Assembly (NCBI GenBank): GCA_016709385.1
Contig: JADJMW010000022.1
Location: forward strand, 731,064 to 795,063
Direction: 5' to 3'
DNA length: 64,000 bases
Source: Candidatus Rubrivivax defluviihabitans
GTDB taxonomy: Bacteria > Pseudomonadota > Gammaproteobacteria > Burkholderiales > Burkholderiaceae_C
The first letter of the stretch is position 1. Each line of letters begins with the position of its first letter. Positions 25,194 through 35,390 of this stretch are shown here, one piece after another. A program made the position numbers and the translations under genes. A model generated the notes under the pieces. That model was given only the letters and a program-made list of their open reading frames with translations. It made no database searches and was not told where the DNA came from.

Positions 25194-27029
25194 TCAGCGC
25201 GCGATCGTGATCGCGCCGGTCGAGCCGTCGACGCGCAGCATCATGCCGGTGCGGATGATCTTGGTCGCGTGCCCGGTGCCCACCACCGCAGGCATGCCGT
25301 ATTCGCGGCAGACGATGGCGGCATGGCTCATCACGCCGCCGACGTCGGTGATGCAGGCGCCGATCTTGGCGAAGGCCGGCGCCCACGACGGCGAGGTGGT
25401 GGGCGCGACCAGGATCTCGCCCTCCAGCAACTCGCCCACCTCGGCCACCGTGCGGCAGACGCGCGCCTTGCCCTCGATGATGCCGGGGCTGCCGGCGAAG
25501 CCCTTGAGCTCGGTGATGCTCTCCGGGTCCTTGACCTCCTGCACCGCCGCCCAGTCGGCCAGCGACTTGTTGGTCACGCCCCAGAGCACGATCGTGAACG
25601 GTTCCTGGATCACCTCGGGCGCGGTGCCGATCGCCGGCGGCGGGCTCCATTCCTTGAACTTCTGCATCACGCCCTTGCGCCAGGCGATCTCCTGCGGCCA
25701 GGTCTTCGTGCCGCGCGGCGTGACGCCGGTGGCCCAGGCGGTGACGATGTCCCACAGCGCCGACTTGACCTCGTCGCGGCGCAGCAGCCAGACGTCCTCG
25801 ACCTCGTCGATGACGCCGTGCTCCTTCATGATCGCGGCGACCTCGCGCATCTTGTTCCAGAACACCGAGTGGAACCAGTGCTCGACGTAGAAGAGGTGGT
25901 TCTCGACGTACGGGAAGACGGTCTTGGCGCAGCCCAGCAGTTCGTCGAACTGCTTGCGGTCGGCGTCGTTCTCGATCAGGTCGCGGTATTCGGCGGTGAT
26001 GCGGTCGCGCTCGGCGCGCACCTTCTCGGTCGGGCGGTCGATCGACACGCCCTGCCTGACCTTGCCGATGTAGGTGGCGATGCCCGACAGCGGCACGTTC
26101 ATCTGGTCGTTCCACGAGCGGTCGTGGTGGAACCAGCCGGTGCCGGTGGAGATGTTGAACCAGGGCTCGCGCGCCAGGTTCAGCGAGGTCAGCCACTCCA
26201 CGCCCTTGGGCAGCTTCTTCAGCGCCGCCTCGACCACCGTCCATTCGGGGCTGAAGGTGACGACCTCGTCGACGCCGAGCTCGACCGCCCGGCGCGCCAG
26301 CTTCTTCAGCTGCTCGTCGGGCTCGTACATGATGACGTCGATGCCCGAGATCATCTGTGTCACGCGCTGCGGCGGGATGCTCGGGAACAGCTTCTGCACG
26401 AAGTCGAGGAAGAACACGTAGGCGGCATAACCCAGGTTCAGGAACTCGAAGTGGTACTGCCAGCACTTGATGCCGAGGTTGATGAGGTCGTCGTAGTTCT
26501 TCAGCAGGTGGTATCCCTGCGACTCGCCGAGCGCGTCGGTGACGACGGCCATCTCCTCCATCTCTTCCAGGCGCGGGATCTGCAGCGCCTCGAGCTGGCG
26601 GATGGTGGCCTCCATCTTCACCTTCCACTTGGCTTCCAGCGCGTCCCAGTTCTTGTAGTAGTAGCCCGCGCGCTCCATGAAGTTGGGCACGCGGCGGCCG
26701 ATCTCTTCCACGTCCTTCACCGGCACCGGCGAGATGTAGACGTAGCCGTTGATGATGCGGTGGTCCACGCCGCGCACCGGCGGCACCATGAAGATGCGGT
26801 TGTTGAACTGCGACAGCGCCAGGTACCAGGCCTCGTCCCAGATGGTGTCGAAGGGGTACAGCGGCTCGGGGTAGTGCAGGCCGTCGTAGAACCAGAAAGT
26901 CTCCTTCTCGTAGCCGTTGCGCACCGGGTCGTCGGTGACGAACTGGTACTGGTACGGGTACATCCGCTCCCAGCCTTCGGTGCCGGGAATGGTGGCGGCC
27001 TTCACGTCGTGCGGTACGGGAAATTTCAT
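25194..27029 (-). CDS. ppsA: Phenylphosphate synthase subunit PpsA-like (phosphohistidine domain)
   Basis: 611 aa, about 70 kDa, the size of PpsA. The long N-terminal part is specific to this family (MYPYQYQFVTDDPVRNGYEKETFWFYDGLHYPEP). The C-terminal 90 residues are the PEP-utiliser swivelling domain with VAPTTSPSWAPAFAKIGACITDVGGVMSHAAIVCREYGMPAVVG, where the His of MSHAAI is phosphorylated. It would phosphorylate phenol or an analogue. The ATG at 27029 follows AGGAGA and lies about 72 nt after a predicted sigma-54 start; the longer frame from 27116 would start inside the promoter. Confidence 0.88.
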   Translation of the reverse strand: MKFPVPHDVKAATIPGTEGWERMYPYQYQFVTDDPVRNGYEKETFWFYDGLHYPEPLYPFDTIWDEAWYLALSQFNNRIFMVPPVRGVDHRIINGYVYISPVPVKDVEEIGRRVPNFMERAGYYYKNWDALEAKWKVKMEATIRQLEALQIPRLEEMEEMAVVTDALGESQGYHLLKNYDDLINLGIKCWQYHFEFLNLGYAAYVFFLDFVQKLFPSIPPQRVTQMISGIDVIMYEPDEQLKKLARRAVELGVDEVVTFSPEWTVVEAALKKLPKGVEWLTSLNLAREPWFNISTGTGWFHHDRSWNDQMNVPLSGIATYIGKVRQGVSIDRPTEKVRAERDRITAEYRDLIENDADRKQFDELLGCAKTVFPYVENHLFYVEHWFHSVFWNKMREVAAIMKEHGVIDEVEDVWLLRRDEVKSALWDIVTAWATGVTPRGTKTWPQEIAWRKGVMQKFKEWSPPPAIGTAPEVIQEPFTIVLWGVTNKSLADWAAVQEVKDPESITELKGFAGSPGIIEGKARVCRTVAEVGELLEGEILVAPTTSPSWAPAFAKIGACITDVGGVMSHAAIVCREYGMPAVVGTGHATKIIRTGMMLRVDGSTGAITIAR

Positions 27030-27110
27030 GAGCTGTCTCCTGCGGTCTTCGGTGGTTGCCGCTTTCTCGGCCACGCGGTGGGGGCGTGTCCTGCGGTCGT
27101 GAACAGCGCT

Positions 27111-27127
27111 ATGCATGGGCCGTGCCA
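27111..27127 (-). promoter_or_regulatory. Sigma-54 (-24/-12) promoter of the pps operon
   Basis: Minus strand reads TGGCACG-GCCC-ATGCA, one mismatch from the consensus TGGCACG-N4-TTGCA with correct GG-to-GC spacing. Predicted +1 near 27102, about 72 nt before the ppsA ATG. The divergent gene encodes a sigma-54 activator, which supports function. Confidence 0.85.
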
Positions 27128-27256
27128 GCCTTGTCGTGCACGACGCAGCGGGTGGACGTAGCGTGGGCAGCGCTGCCCTGGCACTGCGGCAGCCGGTAGG
27201 GCTGTCAGCGGGGCCGGTGCCGCTGCAACGCGTCGTCGCGCCACCCGACGCTGGCC

Positions 27257-27271
27257 TTGATCATTTGATGA
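27257..27271 (-). promoter_or_regulatory. Candidate upstream activating sequence 1
   Basis: TTGATCATTTGATGA, an imperfect dyad resembling the TTGA-rich palindromes bound by XylR/DmpR-type activators. Centre about 160 bp upstream of the predicted start of ppsA transcription, roughly where Pu/Po-type promoters carry their UAS. Confidence 0.55.
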
Positions 27272-27298
27272 CTTTTCGGCGCCCCGGCCGCGCCGGGC

Positions 27299-27313
27299 TC
27301 ATCATTTCGTCAA
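27299..27313 (-). promoter_or_regulatory. Candidate upstream activating sequence 2
   Basis: On the minus strand TTGACGAAATGATGA, matching UAS1 at 11 of 15 positions. Centre-to-centre distance to UAS1 is 42 bp, about four helical turns, so both sites face the same side. Pairing of two sites is the usual XylR-family arrangement. Confidence 0.5.
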
Positions 27314-27482
27314 CCCACGGCAGCGCCTGCAGCTTCGGCCGCGGCCCGGGCGTTCGTCGGATTTCTTGGACCAGATCAAAGCAACGACCCGATCACGGAA
27401 CTAAAAGCGTTCCTTTGCCGGGGCGCGGCCGCGTCGCCACCACGCCCGGCCAGCACCGCCCGCGGGCGGGGAGTGAGCGACC

Positions 27483-29210
27483 ATGGCGGTCCCGGTCACC
27501 AAGCTGCACAGCGTCGCCAAGGCGGCTGCCGAAGACCTGCGCGCGCGTGTGCACTTCTGCCCCGAGACCGGGCAGATCTGGCTGCACGAACACCGCATGC
27601 TGCTCGTGCACGCCGAGGCCCAGGCGCTGCTGCGCAAGGAGTTGATCGACTCGCTGGGCATGGACCGCGCACGCGGCCTGCTCACCCGCATGGGCTACGC
27701 CTCGGGGCTGCGCGACGCCGAACTGGCACGCACGCGGGCCGAGAACTGCAGCGACCTCGAGGCCTTCATGACCGGGCCGCAGCTGCACACGCTGGAAGGC
27801 ATCGTGCGCGTGACGCCGGTGCGCATCGAGCTCGACCGTGCCAGCGCCAGCTTCTACGGCGAGTTCCTGTGGGAAAACTCCTGGGAAGGCCAATGGCATC
27901 GCCACCATTACGGCATCCATTCCGAGCCGGTGTGCTGGACGCAGATCGGCTATGCCTGCGGCTACACCTCGGCCTTCATGGGCCGGCCGATCCTGTACAA
28001 GGAAGTCGAATGTGTCGGCATGGGGCACGGCAACTGCCGCATCGTCGGCAAGCCGGTCGAGGAATGGGACGATGCCGCCGCGCACATGCGCTACTTCCGG
28101 CCCGAGGCCATCGCCGACCAGCTGATCGACCTGCAGACCCAGGTCGTGCAGTTGCGATCCACGATCGCCGGCAAGGACACGCTGCCGGCCGACATGATCG
28201 GCAGCTCCCCCGGCTTCGCCGCCGCCTACGCCTTGCTCAAGGCCGCGGCGGCGAGCCAGATCACCGTGCTGCTGCTGGGCGAGACCGGCGTCGGCAAGGA
28301 GATGTTCGCGCGTGCGCTGCACGACCAGGGGCCGCGCCGCGAACGTGCGTTCGTGGCGCTGAACTGCGCCGCGATCCCGAACGAGCTGGTCGAGTCCGAA
28401 CTCTTCGGCGCCGAGCGCGGCGCCTATACCGGCGCGCAGGTCGCCCGCCCCGGGCGTTTCGAGCGCGCCGACGGCGGCAGCCTGTTTCTCGACGAGATCG
28501 GCGAGTTGCCGCTGCCGGCGCAGAGCAAACTGCTGCGCGTGCTGCAGGACGGCGAGATCGAGCGCCTGGGCGACCACAAGACACGCAAGGTCAACGTGAG
28601 GATCATTGCCGCCACCCACGAGGATCTGCGCCAGCGCGTCAAGGAAGGACGCTTCCGCTCCGACCTGTATTACCGCCTCAACGCCTACCAGGTGCACATC
28701 CCGCCGCTGCGCGAGCGCAAGGAGGACATCTCGCTGCTGGCCAAGCGCTTCCTGGCGAAGTACAGCGCCTTGCACGGCAAGAAGCTGCGCGGCTTCACCG
28801 ACAAGGCCAAGCGCGCGCTGCTGTCCTACCCGTGGCCGGGCAATATCCGCGAACTGCAGAACATGGTCGAGCGTGGCGTCATCCTGGCCCCGGGCGGCAC
28901 GGGCATCGAAGTCGAGCACCTGTTCACGGCCCATGCCGCCGGCGAGGCGCAGGAGTTCGGGCTCGACATGAACGGCGGCCTGGACCTGCATGCCGGCGGT
29001 TCGACCGCGGCCTTGTGCCAGGCGGTCTTCAACGGCGTCATGACACTCGACCAGCTCGAGGCCAAACTGATCGAAACCGCGGTCGACAAGGCGCGCGGCA
29101 ACCTGTCGGCGGCAGCACGACTGCTCGGCCTGACGCGGCCGCAACTGGCCTACCGGCTCAAGCGCCTGCACGATACCGATGCGGGCGCGGAGGCACAGGG
29201 GTCGCCCTGA
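27483..29210 (+). CDS. XylR/DmpR-type sigma-54-dependent activator (aromatic sensing)
   Basis: 575 aa in the classic order. XylR_N sensory domain (about 15-125, LRARVHFCPETGQIWLHEHRMLL); V4R domain (about 150-215, with conserved Cys/His in VCWTQIGYACGYTSAF and ECVGMGHGNC); AAA+ domain (about 240-470) with Walker A GETGVGKE, GAYTGA (sigma-54 contact loop, Tyr instead of Phe) and Walker B GSLFLDEIGEL; and a C-terminal Fis-type helix-turn-helix (NLSAAARLLGLTRPQLAYRLKRL). In this family the V4R/XylR_N domain binds phenol-like effectors directly. It is divergent from the pps operon, which has a sigma-54 promoter, so it is the likely activator of that operon. Confidence 0.93.
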   Translation: MAVPVTKLHSVAKAAAEDLRARVHFCPETGQIWLHEHRMLLVHAEAQALLRKELIDSLGMDRARGLLTRMGYASGLRDAELARTRAENCSDLEAFMTGPQLHTLEGIVRVTPVRIELDRASASFYGEFLWENSWEGQWHRHHYGIHSEPVCWTQIGYACGYTSAFMGRPILYKEVECVGMGHGNCRIVGKPVEEWDDAAAHMRYFRPEAIADQLIDLQTQVVQLRSTIAGKDTLPADMIGSSPGFAAAYALLKAAAASQITVLLLGETGVGKEMFARALHDQGPRRERAFVALNCAAIPNELVESELFGAERGAYTGAQVARPGRFERADGGSLFLDEIGELPLPAQSKLLRVLQDGEIERLGDHKTRKVNVRIIAATHEDLRQRVKEGRFRSDLYYRLNAYQVHIPPLRERKEDISLLAKRFLAKYSALHGKKLRGFTDKAKRALLSYPWPGNIRELQNMVERGVILAPGGTGIEVEHLFTAHAAGEAQEFGLDMNGGLDLHAGGSTAALCQAVFNGVMTLDQLEAKLIETAVDKARGNLSAAARLLGLTRPQLAYRLKRLHDTDAGAEAQGSP

Positions 29211-29680
29211 TGTCGTCGGACCTGCCGGAGTCGTTCTCGAGCTACCTGGAACAGCACCGGGTCATGACCCTGGCCACCTGCGGCCCGGACGGACCCTGGG
29301 CCGCGGCCGTCTTCTACGTCAGCGTCGGCTCGACACTGTATTTCCTCTCCTCCCCGTCCAGCCGCCACTGCCGCAACCTGACGCTGGACCCGCGCTGCGC
29401 GGCGACGGTGCAGGAGGACACCGACGACTGGACCCGGATCAAGGGCATTCAGCTGGAGGGGCAGGCCAGCGAAGTGCACGGCGACGAAGCCGTGCTCGCG
29501 CGGCAGCGGTATGCCGACAAGTTCCCGCTCGTCGGCAGGCTCGCCAGCGCACCCGCGGTCATCGTTGCCGCCTTGGCCAAGGTGCACTGGTATGGGCTGC
29601 AGCCCCGGCACATGCACTTCATCGACAACAGCCGGGGCTTCGGCCATCGCGAGCTCGTCGACCTGGGCCGCGGGCCCTGA
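29210..29680 (+). CDS. Pyridoxamine 5'-phosphate oxidase-like (split-barrel FMN) protein
   Basis: 156 aa. N-terminal YLEQHRVMTLATCGPDGPWAAAVFYV is the split-barrel flavin-binding signature, followed by TLYFLSSPSSRHCRNLTLDPRCAATVQED and IKGIQLEGQASEV. Catalytic role unknown. Its ATG overlaps the activator gene's stop (TGATG), so it is translationally coupled to the regulator and may belong to the aromatic module. Confidence 0.82.
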   Translation: MSSDLPESFSSYLEQHRVMTLATCGPDGPWAAAVFYVSVGSTLYFLSSPSSRHCRNLTLDPRCAATVQEDTDDWTRIKGIQLEGQASEVHGDEAVLARQRYADKFPLVGRLASAPAVIVAALAKVHWYGLQPRHMHFIDNSRGFGHRELVDLGRGP

Positions 29681-29746
29681 AAACCCGAGCGCCTGGGGCG
29701 GCGGTCCCCCGCAAGGCGTGACTCATCGCACGACAGCAGGCTGAGG

Positions 29747-29761
29747 CCCCTGGTTCAGGGG
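29747..29761. terminator. Short GC hairpin after the regulator-PNPOx unit
   Basis: CCCCTG-GTT-CAGGGG, a perfect six-bp stem 66 bp after the PNPOx stop. No T-run follows, so termination here is only a possibility. Confidence 0.3.
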
Positions 29762-29795
29762 GTGCGGAGTGCCGGGCCGCTGCCGAGAATGATCC

Positions 29796-30596
29796 ATGGG
29801 CGTGTCCGTATTTCCCGAGCGAGCCGTCGAACTGGGCGACGACGACGACGGGGCCGCTGCGCGCCCGCCGGCGCGGGGCAGCGACGGCGCCGACCAGGCG
29901 CCGATGTCGCTGGCCGCCGGCGCGGCCCGGGCGCTGTCGCCGATCGTGCGGCAGCCACGCCGCCGGCGCCGGCAGTCGGCGCTCGAGGAGCGGCTCAACG
30001 CCTTCAGCCACGGCGCGGGCTTCGTGGCCGCGGCCGCGGCCTGGCCGCTGCTGTCGGACCACGCGGCGCAGCGCGGTGGCGCGCTGGCGGCGGTGGGCAT
30101 CGCCGTGTTCTGCCTGTCGGCGATGCTGGTCTACGCCGCCTCGATGCTCTACCACGGCCTGCCCCACGGGCGCGCCAAGCAGTGGGCGCGCCGGCTCGAC
30201 CATGCCAGCATCTTCGTCTTCATCGCCGGCAGCTACACGCCGTTCGCGCTCGGTCCGCTGCAGGGCGGGCTGGGCGAGCCGCTGCTGGCCGGGGTGTGGG
30301 GCGTGGCCCTCGTCGGTGCCGGCTGCAAGGTGGGCGGCCGCCTGCAGCACCGGCTGGCCTCGACGCTGGTCTACGCCGCCCTCGGCTGGATGGCGCTGGC
30401 CCTGCTCGGGCCGCTGGCCTCGCGCGTCGGTGGCGCAACGGTGCCCTGGCTGCTCGCCGGCGGCTGCGCCTACACGGTCGGCACCTTGTTCTACCTGACC
30501 GACCACCGGCTGCGCTTCGGCCATTTCGTCTGGCATCTGCTGGTGCTGGCGGGCAGCGGCTGTCACGTGCTGGCCGCGATCGCACTGCTGGGCTGA
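29796..30596 (+). CDS. Hemolysin III family membrane protein (TrhA/YqfA-like)
   Basis: 266 aa. Seven hydrophobic helices begin near residue 70. Family motifs are LEERLNAFSHGAGFVAAAAAWPLL, the metal-site His in ASMLYHGLPHG, LDHASIFVFIAGSYTPFAL, and RFGHFVWHLLVLAGSGCH. The first 65 residues are an acidic then basic disordered extension (ELGDDDDG, RQPRRRRRQS) not seen in most relatives; an internal ATG at 29904 is an alternative start. Function in membrane homeostasis is suggested for the family. Confidence 0.88.
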   Translation: MGVSVFPERAVELGDDDDGAAARPPARGSDGADQAPMSLAAGAARALSPIVRQPRRRRRQSALEERLNAFSHGAGFVAAAAAWPLLSDHAAQRGGALAAVGIAVFCLSAMLVYAASMLYHGLPHGRAKQWARRLDHASIFVFIAGSYTPFALGPLQGGLGEPLLAGVWGVALVGAGCKVGGRLQHRLASTLVYAALGWMALALLGPLASRVGGATVPWLLAGGCAYTVGTLFYLTDHRLRFGHFVWHLLVLAGSGCHVLAAIALLG

Positions 30597-30671
30597 CGCA
30601 CCGGGTCGACGAGTCGCGCTGCGATGCGCAGGCCACAATGCGTTTCGGGGGGAGAGCCGAAGGCTTCAGCC

Positions 30672-30806
30672 ATGCAGATCATTTCCAGGCCCACGAGCGA
30701 GGGCGAAGCCGCCGGGCAGCCGCTGCGCGTGCGCGCGCTCATGCAGCTGGGCGGCGCGCAGCGGATGCGCCTGCTCATCGAAGCCGAAGAGCAGGCCCGG
30801 CCGTGA
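30672..30806 (+). CDS. Small hypothetical protein (44 aa)
   Basis: Reads MQIISRPTSEGEAAGQPL...QLGGAQRMRLLIEAEEQARP and overlaps the GTG start of the DUF938 gene by 4 bp (GTGA), an arrangement that suggests translational coupling. Purine-rich GGGGGGAGAG lies 20 bp upstream, too far for a good ribosome-binding site. No family recognised; may be a chance frame. Confidence 0.35.
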   Translation: MQIISRPTSEGEAAGQPLRVRALMQLGGAQRMRLLIEAEEQARP

Positions 30807-31431
30807 ACCCGGCCGGCCTGCCGCACAGCCCTGCGGCCGAGCGCAACCGCGAGCCCATCCTGCAGGTCTTGTGCGGCTTGCTGCCGCCAGCGGCCAGCGT
30901 GCTGGAAGTGGCCAGCGGCACCGGCCAGCACGCCGCCCACTTTGCCGCCGCGCAACCGGGCTGGACCTGGCAGCCGACCGAAGCCGAGGCCGCCGCGCTG
31001 CCGGCCATCGCCGCGCGCTGTGCCGGGCTGACCGGGGTGCGCCCGCCGCTGCCGCTGGACGTCATGCTGCAGCCGTGGCCGCTGCCGAAGGCAGAGGTCT
31101 TCGACGCCGTGTTCTGCGCCAACCTGCTGCACATCGCGCCCTGGCCCACCTGTACCGCGCTGATGGCCGGCGCGGCACGGCAGCTGGCGCCGCGCGGCGC
31201 ACTCGTCGTCTACGGCCCCTTCTTCGTCGACGGCGAAACCCCGTCGCCCGGCAACCTGGCCTTCGACGCCGATCTGCGCTCGCGCGACCCCGCGTGGGGC
31301 CTGCGCCGGCTGGCCAAGGTGGCCGACGAAGCGCGGCGCGCAGGGCTGGCGCTGGTGCAGCGCTTCGACATGCCGGCGAACAACCTGATGCTGGTCTTCA
31401 GGCTCCGCCAGAACCGCGGCGAGCAAATCGG

Positions 31432-31435
<4 letters not shown>
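30803..31435 (+). CDS. DUF938 SAM-dependent methyltransferase-like protein
   Basis: 210 aa. PHSPAAERNREPILQVL then VLEVASGTGQHAAHFAAAQPGWTWQPTE (SAM-binding motif I and acidic loop), FDAVFCANLLHIAPWPTCTALMAGAARQLAPRGALVVYGPF, and a Phe-rich end DMPANNLMLVFRL. This is the DUF938 signature. GTG start. Substrate unknown. Its stop codon overlaps that of convergent uup. Confidence 0.88.
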
Positions 31436-33336
<1,901 letters not shown>

Positions 33337-33356
33337 CGGGCGGCAGCGGTCAGGCG

Positions 33357-35318
33357 TCAGGCACTCTGCGACACGCTCTCGGCCGCGGAGTGCACCAGGC
33401 TCAGCGAATGGCCGCACAGCGTATCGCGGCCCTGCGCCTTGGCGCGGTACAGATGCCCGTCGGCCTCGGCCACCAGCGCGTCCAGGGTCTCGATGCCGGC
33501 ATGGCGCTCGGCCGTACCCATGGAGAAGGTCACGCCGTGCGGATGCGGCAGGCCCGGCACACGCTGCTCGGCCATGGCCTGGCGCAGGCGGGCGAAGATG
33601 GCCGGCAGTTCACTGGCACGGGTCCCCGGCATCACCAGCAGCCATTCCTCACCGCCCCAGCGGCCGATGCGGTCCTGCCCGCGCACCACGTGCGTGGCCG
33701 CGCTGGCGAAGGCCTGCAGCACGCGGTCGCCTGCGGCGTGGCCGTGGCGGTCGTTGACGGCCTTGAAATGGTCCAGGTCGACCAGCGCCAACGAAATGGG
33801 CAGGTCCAGCCGGCGCGCCAGGTTGAACTGCTCGCGCGCAAAGGCCAGCACGGCACGGCGGTTGGGCAGGCCGGTGAGTTCGTCGCGCAGCGCGAGTTCG
33901 GCCAGGCGACGGCGGCGCTTCAGCGCCAGGCCGAAGAACCAGCCGCCGCCGGCCAGTCCGGCCAGCAGCACCAGCACCAGCGCCCAGAGCGCACGCTGGC
34001 GTTCGGCGCGGGCTTCCAGCTCCAGGCGGGCCCGCTCGGCGGCATGGCGCAGTTCGCGGTTCTCGGCCTCGCGCAGCGTGGCTTCGTAGCGCGCCTGCAG
34101 GCGCTGCGCATCGCGCTCACGCGCGGCACGGGCATCGTGGTTGGAGATTTCCAGGTAGCGCTCGAGTTCGGCATAGGCCTGCGCGTGGCGGCCCAGCGCG
34201 CGGTAGCCGCGCGCCGCGCTGCGGGCAATGAGCGAGGCGTTGCGTGTCGAAGGGTCGCGCGCGGCCATGGCGCGCAGGGCTTCCACCGCGTCGGCCAGAT
34301 CGGGGTGCTGCAGCAGCGCCAGGGCCTCGACCACCTGCGTCTGCGCCGTCACGTCGCGAAAGCGCAGGCCGGGGTGGCCGGCGGACAGTTGCAGAGACGC
34401 CCGGGCATGGCGCAAGGCGCCCTGGGCGTCGCGCTGGTACAGCAGGACCTCGGCCAGGCCTTCGTGGCCGCGCATCATGAAGGAAACGTCGCCGATCTGG
34501 CTGGCCAGCGCCAGCACCTGTTCGAAGGGGCCGCGGGCGGCCGTGGGCTGGCCGCCGTTGACCAGCGCCCAGCCCAGGTCGTCCAGCAGCCAGGCGCGCT
34601 TGTAGCGCGCCGGCCGCTCGCCCAGTGCCGCCAGCGCACGCTGGTAGTAGGTCTGCGGCGGCTGCAGCGAGCCCACGCGCCAGGCCAGCGGGCCCATGGT
34701 GCCCAGGGCATAGGCACGCAGCCCGGCGTCACCGAGTTCTGCGGCGCAGCGGTCCACGGCCTCCAGCGCCGCCCAGGCTTCGTCGACGGCGTCCTGTTCC
34801 ACCAGCAGCGCGGCCTCGTTCAGGTCCAGGCGGCACAGCAGGTGCGCGTCGCCGGCGGCGCGGGCCCGCTCGCGCACGGCGGCCTGCTGGCGGCGAAAGG
34901 CCTCCGGGTCGACGGTGCCGGTATCGACGTAACGCTGGAAGTGCTCGAGCCAGAGCCGCTCTTGCGGCCCGGCGGCGCTGGCGGGCAGGGCCTGTGCAGC
35001 CGCGGCGAGTTCGCGGCGGGACTCGACCTCCTGGTCGGTGTGCACCAGCACGTCCACCAGGGCCAGGCGCAGCCAGAATGCCGTGCCGGCGTCGCCGGCG
35101 GACAGCGACGCGAGGCGCTGGCGCACCCCGGACAGCGCCGCACGCGGGTCGTCCAGCGCCTGCTCGGCGACGCTGCGCATGAGCGCCGGTCCCGTGGTGG
35201 AAACGGTGGCAGGCGCCGCCACCAGGGTGGTGGCCCAGATCAGCAGCCCCGCCCACCAGGCGCACCAGCGGCCGCAGGCAGGCCGGCGCGGAGGATGGCT
35301 GAGGTTGTCGACAGACAT
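33357..35318 (-). CDS. TPR-sensor diguanylate cyclase (GGDEF protein)
   Basis: 653 aa. N-terminal membrane anchor or signal (about 20-40), a helical TPR-like periplasmic region to about residue 460, one transmembrane helix (ALWALVLVLLAGLAGGGWFFGLAL), and a GGDEF domain (LRDELTGLPNRRAVLAF, LVDLDHFKAVNDRHGHAAGDRVL). The active loop reads RWGGEEWLLV: GGEEW, a Trp in place of the usual Phe. Likely makes c-di-GMP, though the substitution merits a test. The end of the protein lies 20 bp before the uup start. Confidence 0.87.
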   Translation of the reverse strand: MSVDNLSHPPRRPACGRWCAWWAGLLIWATTLVAAPATVSTTGPALMRSVAEQALDDPRAALSGVRQRLASLSAGDAGTAFWLRLALVDVLVHTDQEVESRRELAAAAQALPASAAGPQERLWLEHFQRYVDTGTVDPEAFRRQQAAVRERARAAGDAHLLCRLDLNEAALLVEQDAVDEAWAALEAVDRCAAELGDAGLRAYALGTMGPLAWRVGSLQPPQTYYQRALAALGERPARYKRAWLLDDLGWALVNGGQPTAARGPFEQVLALASQIGDVSFMMRGHEGLAEVLLYQRDAQGALRHARASLQLSAGHPGLRFRDVTAQTQVVEALALLQHPDLADAVEALRAMAARDPSTRNASLIARSAARGYRALGRHAQAYAELERYLEISNHDARAARERDAQRLQARYEATLREAENRELRHAAERARLELEARAERQRALWALVLVLLAGLAGGGWFFGLALKRRRRLAELALRDELTGLPNRRAVLAFAREQFNLARRLDLPISLALVDLDHFKAVNDRHGHAAGDRVLQAFASAATHVVRGQDRIGRWGGEEWLLVMPGTRASELPAIFARLRQAMAEQRVPGLPHPHGVTFSMGTAERHAGIETLDALVAEADGHLYRAKAQGRDTLCGHSLSLVHSAAESVSQSA

Positions 35319-35390
35319 GGCGTGGCACGGACCGGACCCGTGCATTCTCGCCGCAGTCCGGCCTGCTGCGAGCCAGACGCGTGTGCGCCG

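Larger units (their letters stand above)
27030..27482. other. Divergent control region between ppsA and the sigma-54 activator gene
   Basis: The only gene-free stretch above 300 bp in the window. It holds the 5' leader of the pps operon, a -24/-12 promoter, two candidate activator sites and, further right, the presumed promoter of the regulator gene, for which I see no clear -35/-10. The DNA around 27250-27320 has locally more A/T than its surroundings. Confidence 0.7.

Noticed and set aside
27030..27116. Longer PpsA beginning at 27116
   Set aside because: That start overlaps the -12 element of the sigma-54 promoter; the ATG at 27029 has a good AGGAG-type site.
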